From Manis javanica (taxonomy: Eukaryota > Chordata > Mammalia > Pholidota > Manidae): a stretch of DNA of 64,000 nucleotides. Shown in pieces: positions 1 through 12,050 of this stretch (positions are counted from its first letter, which is position 1; every line of letters starts with the position of its first letter). The position numbers were made by a program, and so were the translations under genes. The notes below the pieces were generated by a model. The model searched no databases, had not been told where the DNA came from, and was given only the letters and a program-made list of their open reading frames with translations. Where the stretch lies: assembly GCF_040802235.1 (NCBI RefSeq), contig NC_133166.1, positions 3,410,001-3,474,000 on the forward strand, read 5' to 3'.

Positions 1-830
1 TAAGGAATTCTTACAACTCAATAACAAGAAGACCCAAATATTTTGATTAAAAAGTCAACAAAGGACCTGAGTCCATATTTATCCAAAGAATTCATACAAA
101 TTGTCAACAGGTATATTAAAAGATGCTCAATATCACCAATTATCAGGAACAAGAAAATGCAAACCACAATGAGCTATCTTACGACTGTTGGGATGAATAT
201 TATCTAAAAGACAGGAGATAACATGTGTTGGCAAGGATGTAGAGGAAAGAACCCTTGCACATTTTTCATGGGAATGTAAACTGTGGCAGCCACTATGGAA
301 AACAGAATGGAGTTTCCTCAAAAAATTGAAAATAGAACTATCATATGATGCAGCAGTCCCACTTCTGGGTAGATACCCAAAAGAAATGAAATTACTATCT
401 CAAAAATATATTTAAACTTCCATATTTATTGCAGCATTATTCACAACCAAAATATGGAAACATCCTAGTTGTCCATCAGCAGGGGAATGGATAAAATGGA
501 ATATTATTCAGTTTCAGAAAAAGGAAACCCTGCCATGGAGGATAGCATGCATAAGCTTGGAAAGCATTATGCTAAGATTCATGAGCTAGACAAAGAAAGA
601 GAAATACTGTGCATATCACTTATATGTAGAATCTAAAGAAGCCAAACTCATAGGAACAGAGAGTAGAAATAGTGGTTTCCAGGGTAGATGAGTACCAGTA
701 AACAAGACAAACGCTCTGGAATCAAGGAGTTTATGAAAGGAGAGACTATCAAATTATGAAATAAAAATGAAAACACGGTAACATAGGGTCAAACTTGAAG
801 TTATATTGGAGGAACATGAGGACATTACAG
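1..830 (+). mobile_element. Old L1 (L1M-type) ORF2 3' end and 3' UTR remnant
   Basis: The strand reads like the end of L1 ORF2: a stretch resembling the 'miniature ... cacatgaaaagatgctcaa ... accacaatgag' block near 140-175, then the 'tgttggcaaggatgtagag' block at about 220-245, then 'catcctagttgtccatcagca' near 465 and 'tgctaagattcatgagctagac' near 570. The similarity is strongly decayed and no long frame survives, so this is an ancient inactive copy. It continues off the left edge of the window. The 3' limit near 830 is approximate. Confidence 0.8.
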
Positions 831-840
831 TAGAAATATT

Positions 841-1940
841 TTTTTCCTGCAGGAATAATAGGTCAGTTTTCATAGGATATGACATACCAACTCAGTCTAA
901 AAGATGAACAGGTGTTTTATTTATGGCAACAATAAAAATATACCCCTCCTTTCTCCTTTTAGTTTTAAAACATTCAAAATGTCATTTTCTCATCCTCAGC
1001 TTCTCAGTATAGACAACTTGAAACTCAGTGTACTATATCCCCTTGTCTGAACTCATTTTTTTCTTATCTAAGTACATATAACTAAAGATAAATTTTATTC
1101 ATGGTGTAGAAATTTTATCCTTAACTCATAACCTATATGATGCATGAAATCTAGGTAATTTCCAAATTATGTTCTTTGAGGTTATGCAATGGAGTTTTAA
1201 TAATTTCAAATGCACAACCCTTAAATTTATACATATAGACCAACTCTTAGACTATGCATGTCTTACAGCCTTTCCCAGTAGGGGAACCACGCTGCTCCCT
1301 AAGGATAGAGAGGATAGGGAGGAACATAGGGGGCCTGGCCAGAAAGCTAGTGCTCCTCAGACCGTATCCCACAGGGACAGTTTTTGGTGCAGTGCGGATC
1401 CAACCAGGGGCAGTGTTGGCTAGTTTCTAAATTACCACTTGATAAGCAGATTATTGAGTTTGAAAATGTAACATGTCATGGACAGAAGATCCCCCACAGT
1501 GAAAAATTTCCTACCTAAGTTGCACTGATTTATTCAAGTATGAGCTTCAAGAAAAACTCAGAATGGCTGAATGGATGACTTGAATAAGTCAAACCAGAAA
1601 TTTACATTACATAAGACCACATTCATTATAAAAAAGCAACATACAGTGATTTCTCCATGATATAAAAAGGTAAGCAGTATTTATTTTACCCTGCTTATTT
1701 TATCGTGGTGTGTTTTTTTACAGTCAAGAATCAAGAGTCATCAAAGAAAACACTTTCTTCCCATCAGATACATTTTTGAGATAAATCTTCTGAACTTGAA
1801 ATATAGAGACTATAAGTAATCAATCTTATGAAATCATCTTGTCATTGTGAGGAGTTTTATATTGCTTACTTTTGTTGATATTACTCAGAATATTAAATTC
1901 AAAATAATATTTTCTACTGAATGTTCTATGAAGCCCACTG
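841..1940. other. Intergenic, nothing recognised
   Basis: AT-rich DNA. A short GC-richer patch at about 1265-1420 encodes an 84-residue open frame with no recognisable domain. I see no gene or repeat that I can name here. Confidence 0.5.
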
Positions 1941-1944
1941 AGCT

Positions 1945-2160
1945 TTGATTAAGAGTACAGATTGGCATTTAACTGCTGGGTTTAAAGTCAGTTAAGTCAT
2001 ATGCCAATTTCCTGATATTGGTAAACAACCTAACCTCTCTATAACTCTGGCTTTTTATGCAAAATGTGAACAATAACAATATTTACCTCATTCAAGATGC
2101 AGTAAATGAGATAATACAGGTAAAGTTACTAATGAGTGGTTAGCACATAATAAATGTTCA
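1945..2160 (+). repeat. MIR SINE
   Basis: The order of blocks matches the tRNA-derived MIR family: an equivalent of the 'gtttaaagtc' core, then 'aacctaacctctctataac', a Poly-A-signal-like 'gcaaaatgtgaacaataacaatatttacctcat', 'gtaaatgagataatacaggtaaag' and the 3' end 'gcacataataaatgttca'. MIR stopped moving before the placental radiation, so this is an old copy and a marker of mammalian DNA. Confidence 0.85.
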
Positions 2161-2729
2161 AAAATGGTCAACAGTTTAAAAGAAAAACTAGTTTCAAATA
2201 AGCATGCCTCTCCATAGCAAGGCTAGCCCCTGCCAAAATAGGAAAACTGGTAAAGGAAGAACTGAATTTCCCATGCTAGAACTACAAAATACCCATTAAT
2301 TGTTAGTGGTGAGAATAGATCCATTGCAGGAAAGAAAATAATCAAAGGTTATCTCTGGGGATACTTTCAGATATTAAATAGAATTTGGGTTGAATTTTTA
2401 AATTTATTTTGCTTATATTTCTATAAAAATAAAGTTTACTTCTCTTATGTGATCAAAGTACAGGAGGCTGGCACAGATAAGAGGAAAAAAAAACAAAAAT
2501 AAATACCCAGTGAGTTAGAGCAGCATTTCCCCAGGTAGTGCTGATGGTTCATATCTCCCAGCATAGAAGAGCCTACTGACTGGAAGCTCTGTAATCCTGC
2601 CAAAATACCACACAATCTCTCCTCTCCTAGATTAAGAAAAGGGTACTCCAAAACAGGAGAAAGGCAAGTAAAGTTCAAGAAGAAAGGAAAGGATGTAAGT
2701 TAACATAATAGTGATAAATACGGTATGAT

Positions 2730-2895
2730 AATGGTCATGATAACAATATCCAGTAGAGCTACAACTTGTTTTAAGTCAAGCAATTAACGTAAATTATGCT
2801 ACTAACTTCTCAAAACAGTTCCCTCAGTTACCTGTTATTATTATGGCATCTCTATTCTCAAACAAGGAAAATTAAGTTCTGATCATTTAAATCAA
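2730..2895 (+). repeat. Probable MIR-type fragment
   Basis: The segment has the shape of a MIR 5'-to-core stretch: 'caacttgttttaagtcaagca', 'gttacctgttattattatggcatc', 'tctcaaacaaggaaaattaag'. It is decayed and could be another CORE-SINE. Confidence 0.45.
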
Positions 2896-3174
2896 GGTGT
2901 ATTGCCAGAATATATCTAATTTCCATGTGAAGTCATTTAATGTCAATGTATTTGGTCAGCAAGTACTTGCATCTAGTTAAACAGAGCATGATTGCTGAGA
3001 TCAGTGGAAATTCCATCAGGGAACACTTATCAACCACTTCTGGTGTAAGCACCAGACTAGCTACTGGAAGACAAAACTGAATAGAGTAATGAGGGAAATT
3101 TTTTTTTCTTTGAATGTGTGTTGTTTTCTTTTCTTAAAAGTAAAAATAACAAAATGATTCTGTGATACCCTAAG

Positions 3175-3430
3175 ATCTGACCAAAGTCCCAGATAAGATG
3201 TTACCTTCTTAAGAAATTCCCTGAAACTCACATATCACCTTGTAATTCTCTCTGCCTAGACTCTACACATTCTAGAGTAATACTGACTTACCTGTCTGAT
3301 TTCACCACTGGTCTGTACACTCTGTAAAGACAGAAACCTAGCATGTAATGTACCACTGGGGTCTTTAGTACTTAAAACACTTTGTATTTAGTACACCCTT
3401 AGCATTTATCCATATAAACTATAATAGATA
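3175..3430 (+). repeat. Possible L2 3' end remnant
   Basis: The segment has the composition and order of an L2 tail: a 'cttaagaaattccctgaaactcaca' block, 'ctgtacactctgtaaagacag' and 'gtacacccttagcattta'. The match is by eye and weak. Confidence 0.35.
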
Positions 3431-4083
3431 CTTAAAATATACATATATACACTGACTGCTATGTTCATCATACTGGGATCACTTGAAATTCAATTTTTTT
3501 TGGTATAGTTGTTTTGCATAAGATTTATCAGAAGAAAAAAATACATGGAGAGGGAGCTCTGAGAAGATATAAAATGGCAAAATAACTATTAAAATGTGAA
3601 AACAGGAGAATAAAGGGGGGAGACCAGTAAAACAGACAGAAATGTCAAGAAAAGATTTTGGAGTCTGCCGTCACTCTCAGCTTATAGAACATAGGTATCA
3701 TTTGAATCTGAGGTCCTTGATTTCAACTCTTGACATTTCTAAGCCATAAGCAGATTTGAGTGAGGAAGGAGCTTTCATGTTAGGGTATGCTGTGAGAAAT
3801 TAAAGTCAAACAGAGGATTTGCTGAACTAAGAAGGGAGGAGTTTAGGATTAGGGAGAAATAAACAAAACGTAGAAATTGTGAGTTGTTTCGGTTGTTTGG
3901 GGTTTGTGAGAGGGAAGAGGGGCTGTGGGAAGTTTCACTCTCCTCTCACAGGAGATGAAGATGGATTTGGGGTCTGGGAAGCAGAGGAGAAACTTCAAAA
4001 ATCATGAGAAGTGGTTCCGGGAGTATGTGACAATTTTTGAAAAAGATCACAGTTCAGCGTTAATAAAGGCTGGATAGAAAATC
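3431..4083. other. Intergenic, nothing recognised
   Basis: AT-rich DNA immediately left of the large L1 insertion. I see no open frame or repeat that I can name. Confidence 0.4.
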
Positions 4084-4084
4084 A

Positions 4085-4101
4085 AAAATAGTGATGTCTG
4101 G
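4085..4101. repeat. Target-site duplication, left copy
   Basis: The stretch 'aaaatagtgatgtctggg' lies directly before the L1 5' end. A near-identical copy with a single T/C difference lies at 12062-12079, after the terminal A tail of the retroviral segment. An A-rich start is typical of an L1 endonuclease target. The pair shows that everything between came in as one insertion. Confidence 0.85.
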
Positions 4102-4917
4102 GCAGAGCCAAGATGGTGGCGTGAGTAACGTAGCAGAAATCTCCTCCCAAAACCACATATATTTTTGAAAATACAACAAAGAAAACTCTTCCTAAAAGAG
4201 AGACCAGAAGACACAGGACAACAGCCTGACCACATCCACACCTGGGAAAACTCAGTGCCTCGTGAATAGGGTAAGATACAAGCCCTGGCCTGGCAGGACC
4301 CAAGCACCCCACACCCCATCTCCCAGCAGGAGGAGAGGAGTCATATCGGGGAGGGAGAGGGAGCCCAAGACTGATAAATACCCAGCTCTAGCCATCCGCA
4401 TCAGAGCACAGACACAGTGCATGCATGAGGTGCTGGAAACTAGGGAAAAAGGACAGTAAGACCTGTGAGCAGGTCCCTGCAGATGTTGCACCCAGGACAA
4501 AGAAAAGCAACTGCTTTTTGGAAGTCTTAAAGGGACAGGGACCACATGGTCAGACAGAAGAGTCCTGGGACACTTAGTCCAGCAGCAGGGAATCTGGTGA
4601 TCTATGGGCACTCTAACCCCCTGGGCAGCAGGGAGCATGGAGGCCCCTCATGGAGATAAATAGCCTCCCAGCCATTCCCCCTCCAACACAGTTCCACCAT
4701 ATCAGAGCCGTGGCCTGAGGCAGGCCAAGCCCACAGCGACAGCAAAGACAAACTCCATAGCAGCCAGGAAGGAATCAGAAGCCCTTTCTGCGTGCAGCTG
4801 TCCAGCACAAGCCACTAGAGGTCACTGTTCTCCCAGGAGAGGAAGGCCACAAACCAACAAGAAGGGAAGTTCTTCCAGCCGTCACTGATACCAGCTCTGC
4901 AAACTATCTCTATCACC
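4102..4917 (+). promoter_or_regulatory. L1 5' UTR with internal promoter
   Basis: This is the untranslated leader between the L1 5' end and the first ORF1 ATG. In L1 elements this region carries the internal promoter. It is GC-richer than its surroundings. Open antisense frames of 128 and 68 codons occur on the minus strand, but they resemble no protein I know and are probably chance. Confidence 0.7.
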
Positions 4918-5749
4918 ATGAAAAGGCAAAATTACAGGCAGACCAAGTTCACAGAGTCAACACCAGAGAAGGAGACAGATCTAACCAGTCTTCCTGAAAA
5001 AGAATTCAAAAAAGATAACCATAAACATGCTGACAGAGATGCAGAGAAATATACAAGAGCTAAGGGATGAAGTCTGGGGGGATATTACAGATGCCATGAA
5101 GGAGACTACAGAAATGAAACAAATCCTGGAAGGATTTATATGCAGAATGGATAAGATGCAAGAGGCCATTGACAGAATAGAAACCAGAGAACAGGAACGC
5201 ATAGAAGCTGACACAGAGAGAGATAAAAGGGTCTCCAGAAATGAAACAATATTAAGAGAACTGTGTGACCAATCCAAAAGGAACAATATCTGTATTATAG
5301 GGGTACCAGAAGAAGAAGAGAGAATAAAAGGGATAGAAAGTGTCTTTGAAGAAATAATTGCTGAAAACTTCCCCAAACTTGGGGAGGAAATAATTGAACA
5401 GACCACAGAAATACACAGAACTCCCAACAGAAAGGACCCAAGGAGGACAACACCAAGACACATAATAATTAAAATGGCAAGGATCAAGGACAAGGAAAGA
5501 GTTTTAAAGGCAGCTAGAGAGAAAAAGGTCACCTATAAAGGAAAACCCATCAGGCTATCATCAGACTTCTCAACAGAAACCTTACAGGCCAGAAGAGAAT
5601 GGCATGATATACTTAATGCAATGAAACAGAAGGGCCTTGAACCAAGGATACTGTATCCAGCACGACTATCATTTAAATATGATGGTGGGATTAAACAATT
5701 CCCAGACAAGCAAAAGTTGAGGGAATACCACCTCTACAGGGTATTTTAG
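4918..5749 (+). pseudogene. L1 ORF1 (ORF1p RNA chaperone), frameshifted
   Basis: ORF1p is the trimeric RNA-binding protein that coats L1 RNA. The likely start is the ATG at 4918 (MKRQNYRQTKF...), which runs out at 5070. The rest of the family protein continues in a different frame from about 5003, giving an open 240-codon stretch from the ATG at 5027 to the stop at 5749. One small indel near 5010, in an A run, separates the two frames. The 240-residue part shows a heptad-rich coiled coil (about residues 1-75), an RRM-like block with NNICIIGVPEEEE (about 85-98), and the C-terminal domain with LSSDFSTETLQARREW and LYPARLSFKYDG. Confidence 0.9.
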
Positions 5750-6057
5750 AGGGAATGTTCTAAATGGGAGCACTCCTAAGACTAAACAGATGTCACCAGA
5801 GAAAATAAAATCACAGCAATGAAAGCATACCAACCAAATACTAACTAAAGGAAAAAAATAAAATCAACGACCCACTAAAAGCAGTTAAAGGAAACACGAA
5901 AGAGCACAGAATAAAAGAACCAACATATAAAGAATGGAGGAGGAGAAATGAGAAGGGAGAGAAGAAAAGACTCTCCAGACAGTGTATATAACAGCTCAAT
6001 AAGTGAGCTAAGGTAGGCAGTAAGATACTAAAAGCTAACTTTGAACCTATAGTAACG

Positions 6058-9000
6058 ATGAATCTAAAGCCTGCAATAGCAATAAGTACATATCTCTCAA
6101 TAGTCACCCTAAATGTAAATGGACTGAATGCACCAATCAAAATACACAGAGTGACAGAATGGATGAAAAAACAAGACCCATCTATATGCTGCTTATAAGA
6201 AACTCACTTCAAACCCAAAAACATGCACAGACTAAAAGTCAAGGGATGGAAAAACGTATTTCAGGCAAACAACAGAGAGAAGAAAGCAGGAGTTGCACTA
6301 CTAGTATCAGACAAAATAGACTTCAAAACAAAGAAAGTAACAAGAGATAAAGAAGGACGTTACATAATGATAAAGGGCTCAGTCCAACAAGAGGATATAA
6401 CCATTCTAAATATATATGCACCCAACATAGGAGCACCAGCATATGAGAAACAAATACTAACAGAACTAAAGGAGGAAATCGACTGCAATGCATTCATTTT
6501 AGGAGACTTCAACACATCACTCACCCCAAAGGATAGATCTGCTGAGCAGAAAATCAGTAAGGACACTGAGGCACTGAACAACACACTAGAATAGATGGAC
6601 CTAATAAACATCTACAGAACTCTACATCCAAAAGAAACAGGATACACATTCTTCTCAAGTGCACATGGAACATTCTCCAGAATAGACCACATACTAGCTC
6701 ATAAAAAGATCCTCAGTAAATTCCAAAATATTGAAATTCTACCAACCAATTTTTCAGACCACAAAGGTATAAAACTAGAAATAAATTCTACAAAGAAAGG
6801 AAAAAGGCTCACAAACACATGGAGGCTTAACAACATGCTTCTAAATAATCAATGGATCAATGAACAAATCAAAATAGAGATCAAGGAATATATAGAAACA
6901 AATGACAACAACAAAAGAAAGCCCCAACTTCTGTGGGACGCAGCGAAAGCAGTCTTAACAGGAAAGTATATAGCGATCCAGGCACACTTGAAGAAGGAAG
7001 AACAATCCCAAATGAATAGTCTAACATCACAACTATTGAAACTGGAAAAAGAAGAACAAATGAGGCCTAAAGTGAGCAGAAGGAGGGACATAATAAAGAT
7101 CAGAGAAGAAATAAACAAAATTGAGAAGAATAAAACAATAGCAAAAATCAATGAAACCAAGAGCTGGTTCTTTGAGAAAATAAACAAAATAGATAAGCCT
7201 CTAGCCAAACTTATTAAGAGAAAAAGATAATCAACACAAATCAGCATAATCAGAAATAAGAATGGAAAAATCATGACAGACCCCACAGAAACACAAAGAA
7301 TTATTAAAGACTGCAATGAAAACCTATATGCCAACAAGCTGGAAAACCTAGAAGAAATGGACAACTTCCTCGAAAAATACAACCTCCCAAGACCAACCGA
7401 GGAAGAAACACAAAAGTTAAACAAACCAATTATTTGCAAAGAAATTGAAACGGTAATCAAAAAACTACCCAAGAACAAAACCCCGGGGCCGGACGGATTT
7501 ACCTCGGAATTTTATCAGACACACAGAGAAGACATAATACCCATTCTCCTTAAAGTGTTCCACAAAATAGAAGAAGAGGAAATACTCCCAAACTCATTCT
7601 ATGAAGCCAACATCACCCTAATACCAAAACCAGGCAAAGACACCACCAAAAACGAAAATTACAGACCAATATCCCTGATGAATGTAGATGCAAAAATACT
7701 CAGTAAGATATTAGCAAACCAAATTCAAAAATGCATCAAAAGGATCATACACCAAGTGGGATCATGACCAAGTGGGATTCATCCCAGGGATGCAAGGATG
7801 GTACTTTAAAAATCCATCAACATCATCCACCACATCAACAAAAAGAAGGACAAAAACCACATGATCATCTCCATAGATTCTGAAAAAGCATTTGACAAAA
7901 TTCAACATCCATTCATGATAAAAACTCTCTGCAAAATGGGTATAGAGGGCAAGTACCTCAACATAATAAAGGCAATATATGATCAACCCACAGCCAACAT
8001 CATACTGAACAGCCAGAAACTGAAAGCTTTTCCTCTGAGATAGTCAACAAGACAGGGTTGCCCACTCTCCCCACTTTTATTTAACATAGTACTGGAGGTC
8101 CTAGCCATGGCAGTCAGACAAAACAAAGAAATACAAGGAATCTAGATTGGTAAAGAAGAAGTTAAACTGTCACTATTTGCAGATTACATGATATTGTACA
8201 TAAAAAACCCTAAAGACTCCACTCCGAACCTACTAGACATAATATTGGAATTCAGCAAAGTTGCAGGATACAAAATTAACACACAGAAATCTGTGGCTTT
8301 CCTATACACTAACAATGAGCCAATAGAAAGAGAAATCAGGAAAACAGTTCCATTCACAATTGCATCAAAAAGAATAAAATACCTAGGAATAAACCTAACC
8401 AAAGAAGTGAAAGACCTATACCTTGAAAACTACAAGACACGCTTAAGAGAAATTAAAGGGGACACTAACAAATGGAAACTCATCCCATGCTCCTGGCTAG
8501 GAAGAATTAATATCGTCAAAATGGCCATCCTGCTGAAAGCAATATACAGATTTGATGCAATCCTTATCAAATTACCAGCAACATTCTTCAACTAACTGGA
8601 AAAAATAGTTCAAAAATTCATATGGAAACACCAAAGACCCTGAATAGCCAAAGCAATCCTGAGAAGGAAGAATAAAGTGGGGGGGATCTCACTCCCCAAC
8701 TTCAAGCTCTACTACAAAGCCATAGTAACCAAGACAGTTTGGTACTGGCACAAGAACAGAGTCACAGACCAGTGGAACAGATTAGAGACTCCAGACATTA
8801 ACCCAAACATATATGGTCAATTAATTTTTGATAAAGGAGCCATGGACATACAATGGGGAAATAACAGTCTGTTCAACAGATGGTGCTGGCAAAAATGGAC
8901 AGCTACATGTAGGAGACTGAAACTGGACCATTGTCTAACCCCATACACAAAAGTAAATTCTAAATGGATCAAAGACTTGAATGTAAGTCATGAAACCATA

Positions 9001-9911
9001 AAACTCTTAGAAAAAAACATAGGCAAAAATCTCTTAGACATAAACATGAGTGACCTATTTTTGAACATATCTCCCCGGGCAAGGAAAACAAAAGCAAAAA
9101 TGAACAAGTGGGACTATATTAAGCTGAAAAGCTTCTGTACAGCAAAAGACACCATCAATAGAACAAAAGGGTACCCTACAGTATGGGATTACAAAATATA
9201 TTTGTAAATGACAGATCCAATAAAGGCTTGACATCCAAAATATATAAAGAGCTCACCCACCTCAACAAACAAAAAACAAATAATCCAATTAAAAAATGGG
9301 CAGAGGAACTGAACAGACAGTTCTCCAAAATATAAATTCAGATGGCCAACAGACACATGAAAATATGCTCCACATCACTAATTATCAGAGAAATACAAAT
9401 TAAAACCACAATGAGGTATCACCTCAGACCAGTAAGGATGGCTACCATCCAAAAGACCAACAACAACAAATGTTGGCGAGGTTGTGGAGAAAGGGGAACC
9501 CTCCTACACTGCTGGTGGGAATGTAAACTAGTTCAACCATTGTGGAAAGCAGTATGGAGGTTCCTCAGAATGCTCAAAATAGAAATACCATTTGACCCAG
9601 GAATTCCACCTCTAGGAATTTACCCTAAGAATGCAGCACTCCAGTTTGAAAAAGACAGATGCACCCCTATGTTTATCGCAGCACCATTTACAATAGCCAA
9701 GATAAGGAAGCAACCTAAATGTCCATCAGTAGATGAATGGATAAAGAAGAGGTGGTACATAAACACAATGGAATATTACACAGCCATAGGAAAAAAACAG
9801 ATCCTACCATTTGCAGCAACATGGATGGAGCTTGAGGGTATTATGCTCCGTGAAATAAGCCAAGTGGTGAAAGAGAAATACCAAATGATTTCACTCATCT
9901 CTGGAGTATAA
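6058..9911 (+). pseudogene. L1 ORF2 (endonuclease and reverse transcriptase), broken
   Basis: ORF2p nicks DNA and reverse-transcribes L1 RNA. From the ATG at 6058, motifs appear in the family order. The endonuclease shows LNVNGLN, ETHF, IYAPN, LGDFNT, SRIDHIL and SDHKG. The reverse transcriptase shows [68 protein letters not shown] and LFADYMILY. The C-terminal Cys knuckle is [18 protein letters not shown]. In-frame stops lie near 6196, 6592, 7228, 8041, 8143, 8593 and 8641, and frame changes near 7755, 7805 and 9202. The second catalytic Asp of the FADD box is Tyr. A 10-bp repeat of 'aagtgggatc' near 7756 causes one of the frame changes. Confidence 0.95.
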
Positions 9912-10261
9912 GAACAAAGGAAAAACTGAAGGAACAAAATAGCAGCAGAATTACAGAACCCAAGAATGGACTAACAGGTACCTTAGGGTAGGGGACTAGG
10001 CAGGATGGGTGGGTAGGGAGGGATAAGGGGTGGGGGAAGAAGAAAGGGGGTATTATGATTAGCATGCATAATATGGGGGGTGGGAGAAAGGGGAGGCTGT
10101 ATAACACAGAGAAAACAAGTAATGACTCTACCACATTTTGTTATGGTGATGGACAGTGACTGTAATGGGGTTTGTGGGGGGACTTGGTATAGGGGAGATC
10201 CTTGTAAACATAATATTCTTCATGTAATGGTACATTAATGATACCAAAAAAAAAAGAAGAA
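9912..10261 (+). other. L1 3' UTR with G-rich tract and A tail
   Basis: The 3' UTR carries a long purine, G-run-rich stretch at about 9975-10095 (for example ggggtggggg and ggggggtggg), as L1 3' UTRs usually do, and could fold as G-quadruplexes. The tail reads 'tacattaatgatacc' followed by an A run at 10243-10253, then 'gaagaaaag'. The same tail sequence recurs in the truncated L1 copy at 31973-32057. Confidence 0.8.
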
Positions 10262-12050
10262 AAGGGGGATTACTCCCTGATAGGATAAAACTAACTGCAA
10301 ATCAACTATTAATGAATGCTTTTCATATCCTTAATTTTGATCTTTCAAAGGGTGTCAGATGATCAGCTATGGAAGTACATTTTTCTGATAATATTCCTTT
10401 TTCTTAAAAAAAAAAAAAGCAGTTCCTGTGTGGTGATCTCCAATAGGTTCTTCACAATGGTATAAAGGTCATATCAAAGTATGGGCAAAGGGTTTGTTTG
10501 TGTTTATACAGAGGATCAAAGCCTAATTTGGCTACACAGAAAATGAATTAAGATACGATATGAAGAAGAACTTCCAACATCACCATCCTCTGGAAGAGTC
10601 ATTCCAGAAGATGAACATCAATAACTTCAACAAAGATCCTGGCGCTGCTCCAGTTGTAGCTGCATTCATCCCACCGGTTCCTGGACTTGCCATTGGAATG
10701 AAGAAGGAGATATCTAAGTTGGCCTGTGCATACAGTAAAACAACAAATTTGACTGGATCTGTACTGTCGAAACTCAACCAAGAATTAGGAGAAGTGCAAG
10801 TTGCAGTGCTCCAAAATCGTGCAACTATAGACTATCTACTGTTAAAAGAACACATGGGATGTGAACAGTTCCCAGGAATATGTTGTTTTAATTTGTCTGA
10901 TTTTTCTTAAACTATTCAAATTCAGGTAGACAATATCCATTATATCACTGATAAGTTTTCACAAATGCCTAGGGTACCTAACTGGTTTTCTTGGTTTCAC
11001 TGGATATGGCTGGTAATTATAGGTCTGCTTTGGCTATGTAACTGTACTCCTATTATGTTAATGTGTGTGTGCAATTTAATTACTAGTTTAAAACCTATAC
11101 ATGCTGAAGTTACTCTACAAGAAGATATGTCAAAGAAATAATCAATCTTCCCATGTTTTCTTCCATCTGCTACTTCTATAGCTTTTTCCTAATTACAACC
11201 CTTAAGTAGAATTTGTGCCTCATATAAAAAATTACTGAGTATCGTAATTCTTCCAAGTGGTAAAGATACCTCAAGACAAATGCTAGGCATAGAAGCCATG
11301 GGGCATAAATCTGCAAAGAAGTAAAAAGCTAACCTTTTCAACGAATATCGCTTCTCTTTCACTTACCAACTTTACATCTCCCTGTATGGCCCTGGAAGAT
11401 GACTGGTTAGCCAGAGACAGGTAAGATTCCTCAAGGGAGGAACAACCTAAGACAGGCACAGTCTCAGGGGGGCCATCAGAAGAGAAATTGGGGACCAACA
11501 GAGGGGAGGCTTAGAACCTCAACCCCCCTGTTTTGAGAGAAATCTTCTGCATCCGTGGATGTTTTGTTGCCCTTCTCTAGCTTGGATTAATACTTAGTCC
11601 ATAGGCACACACCTGATCATCTACATTTGCCCTCTTACAGCACTAAACTATGTTTTCTACCTTTATCTTGCATCTACCTACCACTTCAGCATTTTATTTA
11701 AAAAAATAATAATAATAACAATAAGGGAGAAATGTGGGATTCACCTATAAATCATGTATAAAAATCAAACGAATAATCATATCTGACTTGATTGTTTTTA
11801 GTTCATGATGCGTGATCAAAACCGAAAGTTCCTGTGATATGACTGCCCTTGCACTGTTCACCATGTAAGAACTTATTCACTATGTAAGACCTTGTTCACC
11901 ATGTAAGAACTTGTTTGTTATGCTTCAGAAGATTGGAGACTGTTGAGATATAGGCTTGGGGTTGATTAATGACTGTGCATTGAGTCCCCTATACAGAATT
12001 TTATTGTTGTTAACAACCATTTGATCAATAATACGAGAGATGTCCTCTCA
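10262..12050 (+). mobile_element. Endogenous retrovirus 3' part (env TM end plus LTR), fossil
   Basis: This is a broken retroviral remnant attached to the L1 3' end. From about 10500 it encodes parts of an envelope: a hydrophobic fusion-peptide-like stretch, an immunosuppressive-domain-like helix (LQNRATIDYLLL), a CX6CC motif (CEQFPGICC) and farther on a Trp-rich pre-anchor and membrane anchor. CX6CC is known from gamma- and alpha-type envelopes, so an ERV1-like envelope is the best family guess. A purine tract (aagggagaaa) precedes an LTR that starts TGTGGGATTC at 11733. The LTR seems to end at its polyadenylation site near 12050. No gag or pol is seen. It is broken and old enough to be inactive. 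The first 240 bp (10262-10500) I cannot assign. Confidence 0.75.
11733..12050 (+). mobile_element. LTR (U3-R portion) of the same retrovirus fossil
   Basis: The segment begins TGTGGGATTC directly after a purine-rich tract, the usual 5' boundary of a 3' LTR. It contains internal 'ttcaccatgtaagaacttgtt' repeats (about 11858-11915). It stops at an A run at 12050-12060 rather than at a CA end, as expected if it derives from a polyadenylated transcript and not from an integrated provirus. Confidence 0.65.

Larger units (their letters stand above)
4102..10261 (+). mobile_element. Near full-length L1 LINE, inactive
   Basis: The element starts with 'cagagccaagatggtggcg', a typical mammalian L1 5' end. 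It has a 5' UTR of about 0.8 kb, ORF1, an inter-ORF gap of about 300 bp, ORF2, a G-rich 3' UTR and an A run at about 10243-10253. ORF1 carries one frame change and ORF2 about seven stops and three frame changes, so it cannot move by itself. Its 3' UTR tail is related to the short L1 tail at 31973-32057, so the family was active in this lineage. It is flanked on the right by a retroviral segment inside the same target-site duplication. Confidence 0.95.

Noticed and set aside
4252-4638. 128-codon minus-strand frame in the L1 5' UTR
   Set aside because: It lies antisense in the L1 leader, shows no domain and is matched by other overlapping frames. An ORF0-like role is known only for primate L1, so I do not call it a gene.
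4981-5532. 183-codon minus-strand frame
   Set aside because: Shadow of L1 ORF1 on the other strand.
6849-7478. 209-codon minus-strand frame
   Set aside because: It is the complement of A-rich L1 ORF2 sequence, which gives long Leu/Ile/Ser/Phe-rich frames by composition.
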